Assembly: GCA_029027825.1 (NCBI GenBank)
Contig: CP093399.1
Location: forward strand, 2,852,001 to 2,916,000
Reading direction: 5' to 3'
DNA length: 64,000 nt
DNA from: Rs1 sp029027825
GTDB taxonomy: Bacteria; Pseudomonadota; Gammaproteobacteria; Pseudomonadales; Balneatricaceae
The notes beneath the pieces are model-generated. The model worked only from the letters and a program-made list of their open reading frames with translations. It searched no databases and was not told the origin of the DNA. Made by a program: the position numbers and the translations under genes. Positions 43,996 through 52,576 of this stretch are shown here, piece after piece. Position 1 is the first letter of the stretch, and each line of letters begins with the position of its first letter.

Positions 43996-44880
43996 TTGAA
44001 TTGGGATGACTTAAAATATTTTCTAACCGTTGCCCGGACCGGCTCAATTCGAGCAGCCGCCATCGAACTAAAGGTCAACCACGCCACTGTCTCACGGCGC
44101 ATTAACAGCTTTGAAGCGAGCTTAGAGCAACGCTTGTTTGAGCGCTCACACAAAGGCTATCAACTCACCTTACTAGGGGATCAAATTTTTGAAGACGCCT
44201 GCTTTCTTGAGGAGCGTCTCAACAGAGTTCAACGGCGGGTTGCCGATCACGACAATAGCTTACGTGGCTGTATAAAAGTCACCATGCCCGACTTGCTCGC
44301 GCATGATTTATTGATGCCTTGGTTTGCCGAGTTTTGCGATAAGCACCCGCATATTGAAATGGAAATCATCGACTCAACCAAAATATTCAACCTCAATAAC
44401 CGCGAGGCAGACGTCGCCTTTCGACTTTGCCTTGAACCTCCGGAACATCTTATCGGCCGTAAACTGGGAGAAATCCACCGCGCTTGCTATATCTCTGCCA
44501 AGTACCAAGAAAAGATGCTCGATAGCGACTGGCTGGCCAGACAATCTTGGATTGGTTGGAACGACAAGCTGCGCAAGCCGATTGGAAAAATCGCCAGAGA
44601 CTACCCTAGACTATCATCGAAACACAAAGTTCTCAGCGCTACATTACAGGCCTCTTTTTGCCGCTGTGGTGCAGGCGTCGCTATCCTCCCCTGCATCATG
44701 GGAGACCGGGATCCGCACTTAGTTAGAATCCCCCCCTACACTACGGAAGCTAAGCACCATATATGGGTATTACGTCATCCTGATTTGCGTAATAACGCCA
44801 AAATCCAAGCCTTTGTCAGTTTTATGAGTGAAAAAGTGCTGCAGAATCGAGACATACTGGAGGGAAAACTGGTTAAATAA
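43996..44880 (+). CDS. LysR-family regulator
   Basis: The 294-residue protein has the LysR HTH (FLTVARTGSIRAAAIELKVNHATVSRRI) and an effector domain with GCIKVTMPDLLAHDLLMPWFAEF. The start is TTG 43996, supported by TAGGAG seven bases upstream; no ATG fits. It lies in the same direction as the preceding dehydrogenase gene with a 180-base gap. The HTH and the NHATVSRRI segment resemble LysR proteins of the group that act on dehydrogenases, but the target is not known. Confidence 0.9.
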   Translation: MNWDDLKYFLTVARTGSIRAAAIELKVNHATVSRRINSFEASLEQRLFERSHKGYQLTLLGDQIFEDACFLEERLNRVQRRVADHDNSLRGCIKVTMPDLLAHDLLMPWFAEFCDKHPHIEMEIIDSTKIFNLNNREADVAFRLCLEPPEHLIGRKLGEIHRACYISAKYQEKMLDSDWLARQSWIGWNDKLRKPIGKIARDYPRLSSKHKVLSATLQASFCRCGAGVAILPCIMGDRDPHLVRIPPYTTEAKHHIWVLRHPDLRNNAKIQAFVSFMSEKVLQNRDILEGKLVK

Positions 44881-44934
44881 ACGGCTTTAAAGGCAGCCAA
44901 ACCCCAATCACCGAATCAGATCACCTGTACTTGG

Positions 44935-46149
44935 CTAAGAAATCTTCGGTAAAACACCTTCTAGCTCTGGTATTTGCTGTAAATTTTTGTGGATTTTATC
45001 GGTTAAGGCACCTTTAAATAGTGACGGTACTCTACCCTTATCTATCTGGTAATTAGCGGCACTAAACTCACGCACAAATGCATCTTGTTGGTGCGCATTG
45101 GTAGACTGTCGCAAGCTAATCGATAATTCGGCGATGGCTGCCAAATCATTATTTTTATTAAATCGACAAAAGCCTCGGTAGCTAAAGTTATTGGCTACTT
45201 GCTGCTCACTCAAGAGCAACAGTGCATCCATCACAGCGTAATAGAGTTGATTCACCGAAAGTGAGGCTAAAATAAGGGTAATACTACACGACTTATCAAC
45301 ACTTTCGTGCCCATCGATATTATGCACCCTTAACTCTTCTAAACGGGTATCTTGAGCGACGGTAATCTTGATATCTAGCAGCCAGTCGCTGTTAAACCGC
45401 CGCTCTATATTTTCCAGTGTAAAGCTAGCGCCATCATAGCGAAGCTTGGAGAGCGCAGCTTTAATCTGCTCTACAGAACAGGACTTAGATACTGAACGGC
45501 TAAGCTCTCGCTCGGTAAAGGTCTTTTGTAATCTAGCCAGCAGCGGCAAATCATGATGATTGTTAAACGGCGTGCTGACTTTACAGATGACAGCATCAGC
45601 TGGAACTGATGATTGTTGCGGGCTATGTTTAGGGCTTATTTCTGCGGGCATAACCTTGAGTGTTAACAATTCTCGCACTTCGTGCTCCCGAGCAACTTTA
45701 AGCGCTAAAAACACCGTTTGGATTATTTCAGAGGTGGGCAAGCTCGGTTCTACTCGCCATTTACGCCCATAGACTAGTTTGGTTTTCCGCACTGCTGTGC
45801 GTTTTTGATAATTGTCATAACCAACAATTCCAATCTGGATATAAATGCTTTCATGCTCGCCATTTTGCACCGCGCCGACAAAGATTGGATAGTTTTTATG
45901 GTACTCAATATCCAACACTACTTTTTCAACCGATGCGCGAGTATGTTTATACAAGAGATGCTGCTGAGCAATACACATTTCGCCATTTGCCAAAGGAACT
46001 ATAGGCGCATGCTCTAATGCCGACTCTCCAAGCTGCAAGTCCAATAACTTGGTAATGCGCTCAGCTTGTGCATATTCGGTACGGATCGATGATAGAGTGG
46101 CTAGTCGCTTAAGCAAAGTGTTACCCCCAGATGCGGTCGAGAGCATCAC
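44935..46149 (-). CDS. Hypothetical protein of 404 residues
   Basis: I do not recognise a family. The protein is soluble, mixed alpha/beta, without signal peptide or membrane helices. A Leu-rich helical start (LLKRLATLSSIRTEYAQAERI) and repeated strand-helix stretches (EKVVLDIEYHKNYPIFVGAV, SIYIQIGIVGYD) are visible. Codon use looks like the core genes rather than the AT-rich island. It begins 13 bases after a small membrane-protein gene and may be cotranscribed with it. Confidence 0.7.
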   Translation of the reverse strand: MMLSTASGGNTLLKRLATLSSIRTEYAQAERITKLLDLQLGESALEHAPIVPLANGEMCIAQQHLLYKHTRASVEKVVLDIEYHKNYPIFVGAVQNGEHESIYIQIGIVGYDNYQKRTAVRKTKLVYGRKWRVEPSLPTSEIIQTVFLALKVAREHEVRELLTLKVMPAEISPKHSPQQSSVPADAVICKVSTPFNNHHDLPLLARLQKTFTERELSRSVSKSCSVEQIKAALSKLRYDGASFTLENIERRFNSDWLLDIKITVAQDTRLEELRVHNIDGHESVDKSCSITLILASLSVNQLYYAVMDALLLLSEQQVANNFSYRGFCRFNKNNDLAAIAELSISLRQSTNAHQQDAFVREFSAANYQIDKGRVPSLFKGALTDKIHKNLQQIPELEGVLPKIS

Positions 46150-46162
46150 TAATCCAGTTTTT

Positions 46163-46366
46163 CTAACTATAATTAGCCAAGCCCGACCGGCTCGTTACAA
46201 ACAAAAGATAAGCTAAAATTAACATACTAATAAAAACACCAACACTGCCAATATATGCAAGGGCGATAACCATTAATGCACCACTACAGACAACTCCAGC
46301 TCGCCCCCCCCCATTTTCAGGCCGAAAACCCACTAAAAAACCACGCACTAAATGATAGCGCTTCAT
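46163..46366 (-). CDS. Small membrane protein, 67 residues
   Basis: The N-terminus is basic with a Gly-rich, G-run-encoded loop (ENGGGRAG), and two hydrophobic segments (~28-42 and ~44-58) could cross the membrane as a hairpin. No family is recognised. It precedes the 404-residue hypothetical gene by 13 bases. Its reality rests on length, direction and spacing only. Confidence 0.5.
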   Translation of the reverse strand: MKRYHLVRGFLVGFRPENGGGRAGVVCSGALMVIALAYIGSVGVFISMLILAYLLFVTSRSGLANYS

Positions 46367-46386
46367 AACCTAGCAAATCAAAAGCC

Positions 46387-46503
46387 GCAAAAACCGGCAA
46401 AATAGCGGAATTAGTTCGCCCCTCTCTTTTAAAGGTACAGCATGCCTTTGTTGATGAAAATTATAGTTCTAAAATGAGAATATTGAACCGATTTTTAACA
46501 CCC
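46387..46503. repeat. Decayed relic of the MITE family
   Basis: The internal parts of the element at 20755-20916 are recognisable: CAAAAACCGGCAAAATAGCGGA and, 80 bases on, TGAGAATATTGAACCGATTTTTAAC. The terminal repeats are missing or mutated. It lies between the small membrane-protein gene and mutS. The rest of the 46367-46638 gap shows nothing else. Confidence 0.7.
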
Positions 46504-46638
46504 CATTCTAGATTCCAGTAACTGTGCTGAGCTCTGAGCATGGAATTAAACAGATTAATAACTAATACTACGCTTTAACCACTAATTCCCGTAAAATCAT
46601 CTTCATTTAAATTAACCCTTCGCTAAAGAAATCCATAT

Positions 46639-49224
46639 ATGACCGCTGCCGCTACAACCCAACACACGCCAATGATGCAACAATACTTTAAGATCAAAGC
46701 CGAGCATCCTGATCAGATCGTGTTTTATCGGATGGGCGACTTTTATGAGATGTTTTTCGACGATGCTAAGCGCGCCTCGCAACTGTTGGGAATATCGCTA
46801 ACCGCGAGAGGTAAAGCCGGTGGGGAGCCAATCCCGATGGCGGGATTTCCCTACCACTCTGCAGAAACTTATATTGCTAAAATTGTCCGCGCTGGCGAGT
46901 CCGTAGTGATTTGTGAACAAGTGGGTGACCCCGCTACCAGCAAGGGACCAGTCGCTCGAGAAGTAGTCCGTATTGTGACGCCTGGCACCTTAAGTGACGA
47001 GGCTTTTTTAGATGAACATAGTGACAATTTACTAATCGCTATCAACCAAAATCAACAACATTTTGGGATAGCGGTAGTCGATATAAGCACCGGTTATTTT
47101 AGCCTGCAGGAACTGGAGGGAGAAGAGGCATTACAAGGTGAATTAGAACGTCTAAAACCTAAAGAAGTACTGTTCAACGAAGACAGCGCTCTGGCAACAA
47201 TGCTCCAACATTGCCAGGGGTTGAGATCTCAAGCACCTTGGCATTTCGAAGCAGAAACTGCCAGACGCATTTTGTGTCAACAATTTGATGTCCAGGACTT
47301 GCAAGGTTTCGGCTGTGATCAAATGGAACTTGCAATCAGTGCCGGAGGTTGCCTACTACAATATGCTAAAGATACTCAGCGCTCAGCACTACCGCATGTA
47401 CAGCGGATTAAAATAGATCAGCGCTGCGATACCGTCATTATTGATGCCGCCACGCGTAAGAATTTAGAATTAGATCAAAACTTATCCGGTGGGCGCGAAA
47501 ACACCTTAGTCAGTGTGATTGATAATACCAGCACAGCGATGGGCTCTCGAATGCTGCGCCGCTGGATTAATCAACCGCTACGTACCCTGGATATTCTAAA
47601 CAGTCGTCAGCGTGCGATCCACTGGTTACTCTTCGACTACCGTTTTGAAAAGATTGCCGAAGACCTTAAGCAAATTGGCGATATAGAGCGAATTTTATCG
47701 CGAGTCGCCTTGCGCTCAGCTAGACCTAGAGACCTTGAGCGCTTGCGTGACAGCTTAAATATACTGCCTAACTTGCAGCAAAAATTACAATCGGATCCCG
47801 CGACTCGGATCCTCACTTTATCGACCGAGATTGGCGAGTACCCGGTGATGAGCTCGCTGTTGACGATCGCTATTATCGATAATCCTCCGGTAGTTATTCG
47901 AGAGGGTGGAGTGATTGCAGCAGGCTTTGATGCCGAGCTGGACGAGCTGCGAGGGATCAGCGAGAATGCCGGCGACTACTTACTTAAATTAGAGGCTAAA
48001 GAAAAAGCGCGCACCGGCATACCAACTTTGAAAGTTGGCTATAACCGGGTCCATGGTTATTTCATTGAAATAAGCAAAGCTCAGGCTCAAATTGCTGAGC
48101 TCCCCGCTGAATACGTCCGTCGGCAAACCCTTAAAAATGCAGAGCGCTTTATTACTGAAGAGTTGAAAGCATTTGAAGACAAGGCTCTATCCGCCAAAAG
48201 TCGCGCTTTATCTAGAGAAAAATTATTATACGATCAACTTCTTGAAGATATAGCCGAACATCTTAACGCACTTCAAGATAGCGCTACCGCCCTCGCTGAA
48301 CTGGACACTTTAGCCAATTTCGCTGAACGCGCTAACACTTTATCGTTCAACGCACCGCTGCTGAGTGAAAAACCCGGTATAACAATCCGCGCCGGGCGTC
48401 ATCCTGTGGTTGAAAAAGTTTCTGATATCCCCTTCGTCGCCAATGATCTAGTGATGGATGAGCAGCGACGAATGCTGATCATCACTGGACCTAACATGGG
48501 GGGTAAATCCACTTATATGCGCCAGGCAGCACTGATCACACTTCTGGCACAGATCGGTTCTTTTGTGCCCGCTGAACAGGCAGAGATTGGCTTAGTTGAT
48601 CGAATTTTCACCCGCATGGGCTCATCAGATGACCTGGCGGGTGGGCGCTCAACCTTTATGGTGGAAATGACAGAAACTGCCAATATTTTAAACAATGCAA
48701 CTCATAGAAGTTTAGTGCTGATGGATGAAATCGGCCGAGGCACAAGCACCTTTGATGGTTTATCGCTCGCTTGGGCATGCGCGGAACACATAGCCAAAAA
48801 GGTCAATGCTTTCACTTTGTTCGCCACTCACTATTTTGAGCTGACAGTATTACCAGAACAGATCAGCAATGTAAAAAACGTCCATTTAACGGCGTTGGAA
48901 CATAAAGATAGCATTGTCTTTATGCACGAAGTGAAAGAGGGCGCAGCCAGTCAAAGCTACGGTTTGCAAGTGGCTAAACTGGCTGGCATTCCACTCAATG
49001 TGATTACCGATGCCAGAAAAAAGCTGCGGCAACTAGAGCGTGAAAGCATCCCATTGGATGCTACTCAGCTAGCAAATCAGCCCCATCAAAACGACATGTT
49101 TGCAGTGCCTATTGCCCAACCACACCCAGCCGTGACAGCTTTAGCAGCGATCAACCCCGATGAATTAACGCCAAGAGAGGCACTGGATGTCCTCTATGCT
49201 TTAAAGCAACAAGCACAAGACTAA
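46639..49224 (+). CDS. mutS: DNA mismatch repair protein MutS
   Basis: MutS recognises mismatches and starts repair with MutL. The 861-residue protein has the mismatch-binding FYRMGDFYEMFFDDA (Phe-X-Glu wedge near residue 38), the connector and clamp domains, and the ABC ATPase with Walker A GPNMGGKSTYMRQAA. It also has the LMDEIGRGTSTFDG Walker B/signature and a C-terminal dimerisation segment. Length is normal. It is followed by a convergent hairpin. Confidence 0.98.
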   Translation: MTAAATTQHTPMMQQYFKIKAEHPDQIVFYRMGDFYEMFFDDAKRASQLLGISLTARGKAGGEPIPMAGFPYHSAETYIAKIVRAGESVVICEQVGDPATSKGPVAREVVRIVTPGTLSDEAFLDEHSDNLLIAINQNQQHFGIAVVDISTGYFSLQELEGEEALQGELERLKPKEVLFNEDSALATMLQHCQGLRSQAPWHFEAETARRILCQQFDVQDLQGFGCDQMELAISAGGCLLQYAKDTQRSALPHVQRIKIDQRCDTVIIDAATRKNLELDQNLSGGRENTLVSVIDNTSTAMGSRMLRRWINQPLRTLDILNSRQRAIHWLLFDYRFEKIAEDLKQIGDIERILSRVALRSARPRDLERLRDSLNILPNLQQKLQSDPATRILTLSTEIGEYPVMSSLLTIAIIDNPPVVIREGGVIAAGFDAELDELRGISENAGDYLLKLEAKEKARTGIPTLKVGYNRVHGYFIEISKAQAQIAELPAEYVRRQTLKNAERFITEELKAFEDKALSAKSRALSREKLLYDQLLEDIAEHLNALQDSATALAELDTLANFAERANTLSFNAPLLSEKPGITIRAGRHPVVEKVSDIPFVANDLVMDEQRRMLIITGPNMGGKSTYMRQAALITLLAQIGSFVPAEQAEIGLVDRIFTRMGSSDDLAGGRSTFMVEMTETANILNNATHRSLVLMDEIGRGTSTFDGLSLAWACAEHIAKKVNAFTLFATHYFELTVLPEQISNVKNVHLTALEHKDSIVFMHEVKEGAASQSYGLQVAKLAGIPLNVITDARKKLRQLERESIPLDATQLANQPHQNDMFAVPIAQPHPAVTALAAINPDELTPREALDVLYALKQQAQD

Positions 49225-49235
49225 GACTACTCCTG

Positions 49236-49272
49236 AACAAGTTCCACACGCCAAAAATCTGTGGTACTTGTT
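49236..49272. terminator. Convergent terminator between mutS and the antiporter gene
   Basis: AACAAGTTCCACA (49236-49248) pairs with TGTGGTACTTGTT (49260-49272) at 12 of 13 positions around an 11-base loop. It fits both genes, whose stops lie 54 bases apart. Confidence 0.7.
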
Positions 49273-49278
49273 TTGAGG

Positions 49279-50865
49279 TTATGGATCAGTATGATCGAAT
49301 AATTTTTCGGTCACGTGTTCAGCAAAGCCACTACCCGCCTCTAAATAAAAATTAAAAGTACTGTCGACGCCTAGCTTTTCTAGCTCCGCCTGCTGATCTG
49401 CATAACCCGCAATGGCAGCCACCTTGCCTTTAAATCCTGATGCCTTCAACTGCTCTAAAGCTAAAACATTTTGAATATGTTTAGGCATAGACAGCATGAT
49501 CATTTGCACTTGAGAATGATTTATTCGCTGCCAAAAATCCGGATCTGTCGCATCTGCCATAATCACGCTACGCTTTAACTGACGGTGATAACGAGTGCTC
49601 TCCTGGCTAATATCTACACCAGTGACTATTCCTGGGTAGTGGCGATTGATTGTTTCATAGGCCCCCGAGCCAATTCTTCCCATGCCAAAAATTAGAATTT
49701 TAGCATCGTGTAAAGGAACTTCTTGTTCGACAACCAATCTGCGTTTTGTTTGGTATTTCAACAGCCAATCTTCAATTTTCATGTAGATCCGATTTGATGA
49801 GGTATTCAGTGGCGATGCGATGATAAAAGTAATCGAAACAGCCACCCCAACCACCGCTAGCCATTGGCTTGGCAGCCATTGATTGGTAGCGGCAAGCGCA
49901 CAGACAATCAGGCCAAACTCACTGTAATTTGACAAGGTAAAAGCATTTAATAGTGAAGTGCGCGCCCGCACTCTAAAAATACTAGTAAACAGATAATAGA
50001 GCAGCACTTTTAACGGCAATATCGCCACTAACAGAATAGCTGCAAATAACACTTCCCCAGAAAGCGCGGCATTCAAACCAATAGTTAAGAAAAACCCGAC
50101 CAACATTAAATCTTTGAAATTAAGCAATGACTTCGCCAACTCCCCAGATTTCTTATGAGAGGCGAACAACATCCCGATCAACAGCGCGCCTAAGTCGCCT
50201 TTTAAGCCAACAAATTCGAATAATTGATAGCCGATGAACAATGCAAAGAAAAAACCAAACAGCGGTAACATTTCGCCATGCTTTGACTTATCCAATACTT
50301 TGAACATCAATGGCCTAAACAATACCAGAGCGGCTAATAAAGCCAGCGCCCAAATATTAGGTATTTTACCGGTGCTAACCGCCAGAAAGAGTACCGCAAA
50401 AATATCTTGCATTACCAGTATTGCAATCGAAAGTTTGCCGTGAAAACTGGCCATTTCTCCCCTTTCTTCCAATACTTTAACCGCAAAAACAGTACTAGAA
50501 AAACTAAATGAAAATGCAATTAACAGTGAGTTTTCAACACTTAAACCAGTGAATAGGGGGAGCGAAAAGCGACCGAACAGCAGTATTATTGCAGAAAAAA
50601 GCGCTGTACAGGCGATGATATGCAGCGTCGCAGGCGCCCATACGTAAATTTTAGCCAAGGTTTTTACTTGCAGTTTTAAACCAATAGAAAAAAGTAGTAA
50701 GGTGACACCTAGTGAAGAAATAATTTCCAAACTTGCCGTTGTTCGATAACCGACACTGTGCAGAATAAACCCAGCAGCAAGAAAACCAATCAGCGGTGGT
50801 AATCGCAATTGCAATAGCACGAAGCCACAGACAAAAGCACTACAAAAATAGATTAATTCCAACAT
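49279..50865 (-). CDS. CPA2-family monovalent cation:proton antiporter (KefB/KefC/YbaL-like)
   Basis: The 528-residue protein has ~12 membrane helices in the Na/H exchanger domain (1-375) with LPPLIGFLAAGFIL, SFSSTVFAVKVLEE and GLKGDLGALLIGMLFA, followed by a cytosolic TrkA-N nucleotide-binding domain (from ~395; ILIFGMGRIGSGAYE). The layout matches KefB/C and YbaL potassium-efflux proteins. The regulatory domain is retained but no KefF/KefG partner gene is adjacent. Likely ion is potassium, by family only. Confidence 0.88.
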   Translation of the reverse strand: MLELIYFCSAFVCGFVLLQLRLPPLIGFLAAGFILHSVGYRTTASLEIISSLGVTLLLFSIGLKLQVKTLAKIYVWAPATLHIIACTALFSAIILLFGRFSLPLFTGLSVENSLLIAFSFSFSSTVFAVKVLEERGEMASFHGKLSIAILVMQDIFAVLFLAVSTGKIPNIWALALLAALVLFRPLMFKVLDKSKHGEMLPLFGFFFALFIGYQLFEFVGLKGDLGALLIGMLFASHKKSGELAKSLLNFKDLMLVGFFLTIGLNAALSGEVLFAAILLVAILPLKVLLYYLFTSIFRVRARTSLLNAFTLSNYSEFGLIVCALAATNQWLPSQWLAVVGVAVSITFIIASPLNTSSNRIYMKIEDWLLKYQTKRRLVVEQEVPLHDAKILIFGMGRIGSGAYETINRHYPGIVTGVDISQESTRYHRQLKRSVIMADATDPDFWQRINHSQVQMIMLSMPKHIQNVLALEQLKASGFKGKVAAIAGYADQQAELEKLGVDSTFNFYLEAGSGFAEHVTEKLFDHTDP

Positions 50866-51341
50866 ATTATGTGTTATCCAAATATCTCATAAAATTTGTA
50901 TTCTGTTTTAATTGTAGTCTAAAACTATTTATTATACGGTATCGGCAACTTACTCCTAAGTTTAATTTAGAGTCATTGGGCATCACAAGCGCGAAGCTAT
51001 TTAAGACAACTTTAACGTCTTTGAGAAGAAGAATTTGCTACTGAATAAAGATAGTGTGATGCCAAGCTAAACAGGCTGATCCGCTGTTAGTTTAGACTAC
51101 TTCTGTCAAGCCCCTTTTAAGATCACTTACATAGCAACTCGCACTGTTTATGAGATTTAACGTGAGTCATTTAATAAAAACAATAACTTACTAAAGTCTT
51201 ATCAGGGTAAATAAATATCATTTAAACCTGTGCAAACTTGCTGTTCACTTTAGATACTGTATAAATGATAGCATTAATAAGTTTAATCTACTGGTCAACA
51301 CATACTCATTTAAAATATCCATTTACCGGAAAAGGATCACT
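50866..51341. promoter_or_regulatory. Antiporter / secreted protein gap with a promoter candidate
   Basis: No gene is seen in these 476 AT-rich bases. TTGCTG (51238-51243) and TATAAA (51260-51265) with a 16-base spacer could drive the plus-strand gene at 51342, whose binding site is AAAGGA. Confidence 0.4.
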
Positions 51342-52004
51342 ATGCATAAAATAATAAAATCAATAGTCGTTTTGATACTCACGTTTTCTAGTATCGTTTT
51401 CACGACATTCACGGCAGCAGCACCAACATCCCATATACACATTAATCATTTAATTAAAAGCTGGCCTGAGGCGCCAAAAACAATGGGGCTGCTACAAGTA
51501 GCCACCAAAGAAGCAGCTATCGCCACCTTGTATATCAAGCTTTCCCGTATCCATGACCAAGACCTTAACTGGATAAAACTGAATATAAAAAAAGCACAGC
51601 ACGCTTTAAAGTCTACTTCTGGAGAGGAGGGCGGCTTAGGCTACGGTTTAATTAAAGCAACTTACGATATCGCTAAGGAAACGAAACTTGCAGCCTCTGA
51701 TGAAGCTTCAATAAATGTCAAGTTACACAGCAAAGCTATTATCATGAGTGCTTATAATACAGCGGGCATTGCTAAAAAAATGGAGCGTATTTGTAGAAAG
51801 GTCGCCAATACCATGTCGATAGCTCAAGCTCTTACTTATATTGATGAATTAGATATTCTATCAAACACCCTGCTTGAAGGTGCTGATTTAGATAAAGATG
51901 GAGCAATAACCACCTTCAACCATGAAGGAGGATTGAATTTAGCCCGTGATAAATTAACATTTATGGCCAGAGCAGAGGGAATAATTAAGGTTAAAAAGAA
52001 CTAA
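51342..52004 (+). CDS. Secreted hypothetical protein with an EF-hand-like loop
   Basis: The 220-residue protein starts with a signal peptide (hydrophobic ~8-25, cleavage near TAAA). The mature part is mostly helical, and near residues 180-191 DLDKDGAITTF resembles a calcium-binding EF-hand/dockerin loop. No family is recognised. It is monocistronic and flanked by a repeat. Periplasmic location is likely. Confidence 0.65.
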   Translation: MHKIIKSIVVLILTFSSIVFTTFTAAAPTSHIHINHLIKSWPEAPKTMGLLQVATKEAAIATLYIKLSRIHDQDLNWIKLNIKKAQHALKSTSGEEGGLGYGLIKATYDIAKETKLAASDEASINVKLHSKAIIMSAYNTAGIAKKMERICRKVANTMSIAQALTYIDELDILSNTLLEGADLDKDGAITTFNHEGGLNLARDKLTFMARAEGIIKVKKN

Positions 52005-52576
52005 CCACATGCTTTAGTTGAGCAACAAGAGTCTATAACCTTAATCAGAGACCTCCAAGTGTCGTTAGCATCAGCTATTGATCCTACAGCAGCTTGAAAT
52101 ACACCCACCTCTGAACAAGCCACACACGCCCCTGGCGTATAGAGAAATTGGTAATAAAGGCAACGGCAATAGGCATGCTGGTTGTCTGGTGAAAGCTGTT
52201 AACGTAAGCACCATTTTTTGTATGCCCCGCAAAGAAGATGCTCAGAGGCTCTCTAAGGGTTTTATGCATGGGTGCAGCAGGTATATCAGTTTGCAGCTCT
52301 AATATTTTTTAATTCCGAGGTAAAACCAATATCGTACGCTGAGCACCTACTCTGAAGTCACGGACTTCAGGCATCAATAAATAGCATGCATTTTAGCTTA
52401 GAATATTGATCGAAAATTAACCTTTTAGAGGCTAATTTGACGATGACGTGCGGCAACAGAATTATGCTATTTAACGAAAATCAGCATAAAAACAGATCCC
52501 ATCAATTCTTGCTGTAGATTAACTGGCTCTCAACCAAGATCCTAAATATTAAAAATCGGACCTTATGGCAAAGTAC
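52005..52576. repeat. Gap holding an expanded palindromic repeat
   Basis: Bases ~52056-52363 show the ends of the repeat family also present at 35190 and 55042: left GTGTCGTTAGCATCAGCTATTGATCCTACAGC and right AACCAATATCGTACGC ... TGAAGTCAC. About 200 unrelated bases lie between them, so this copy was interrupted. Nothing else is recognised in the gap. Confidence 0.55.

Noticed and set aside
52084..52269. 61-codon minus-strand frame in the gap before the MscS gene
   Set aside because: It lies inside an interrupted repeat and has no binding site or recognised similarity.
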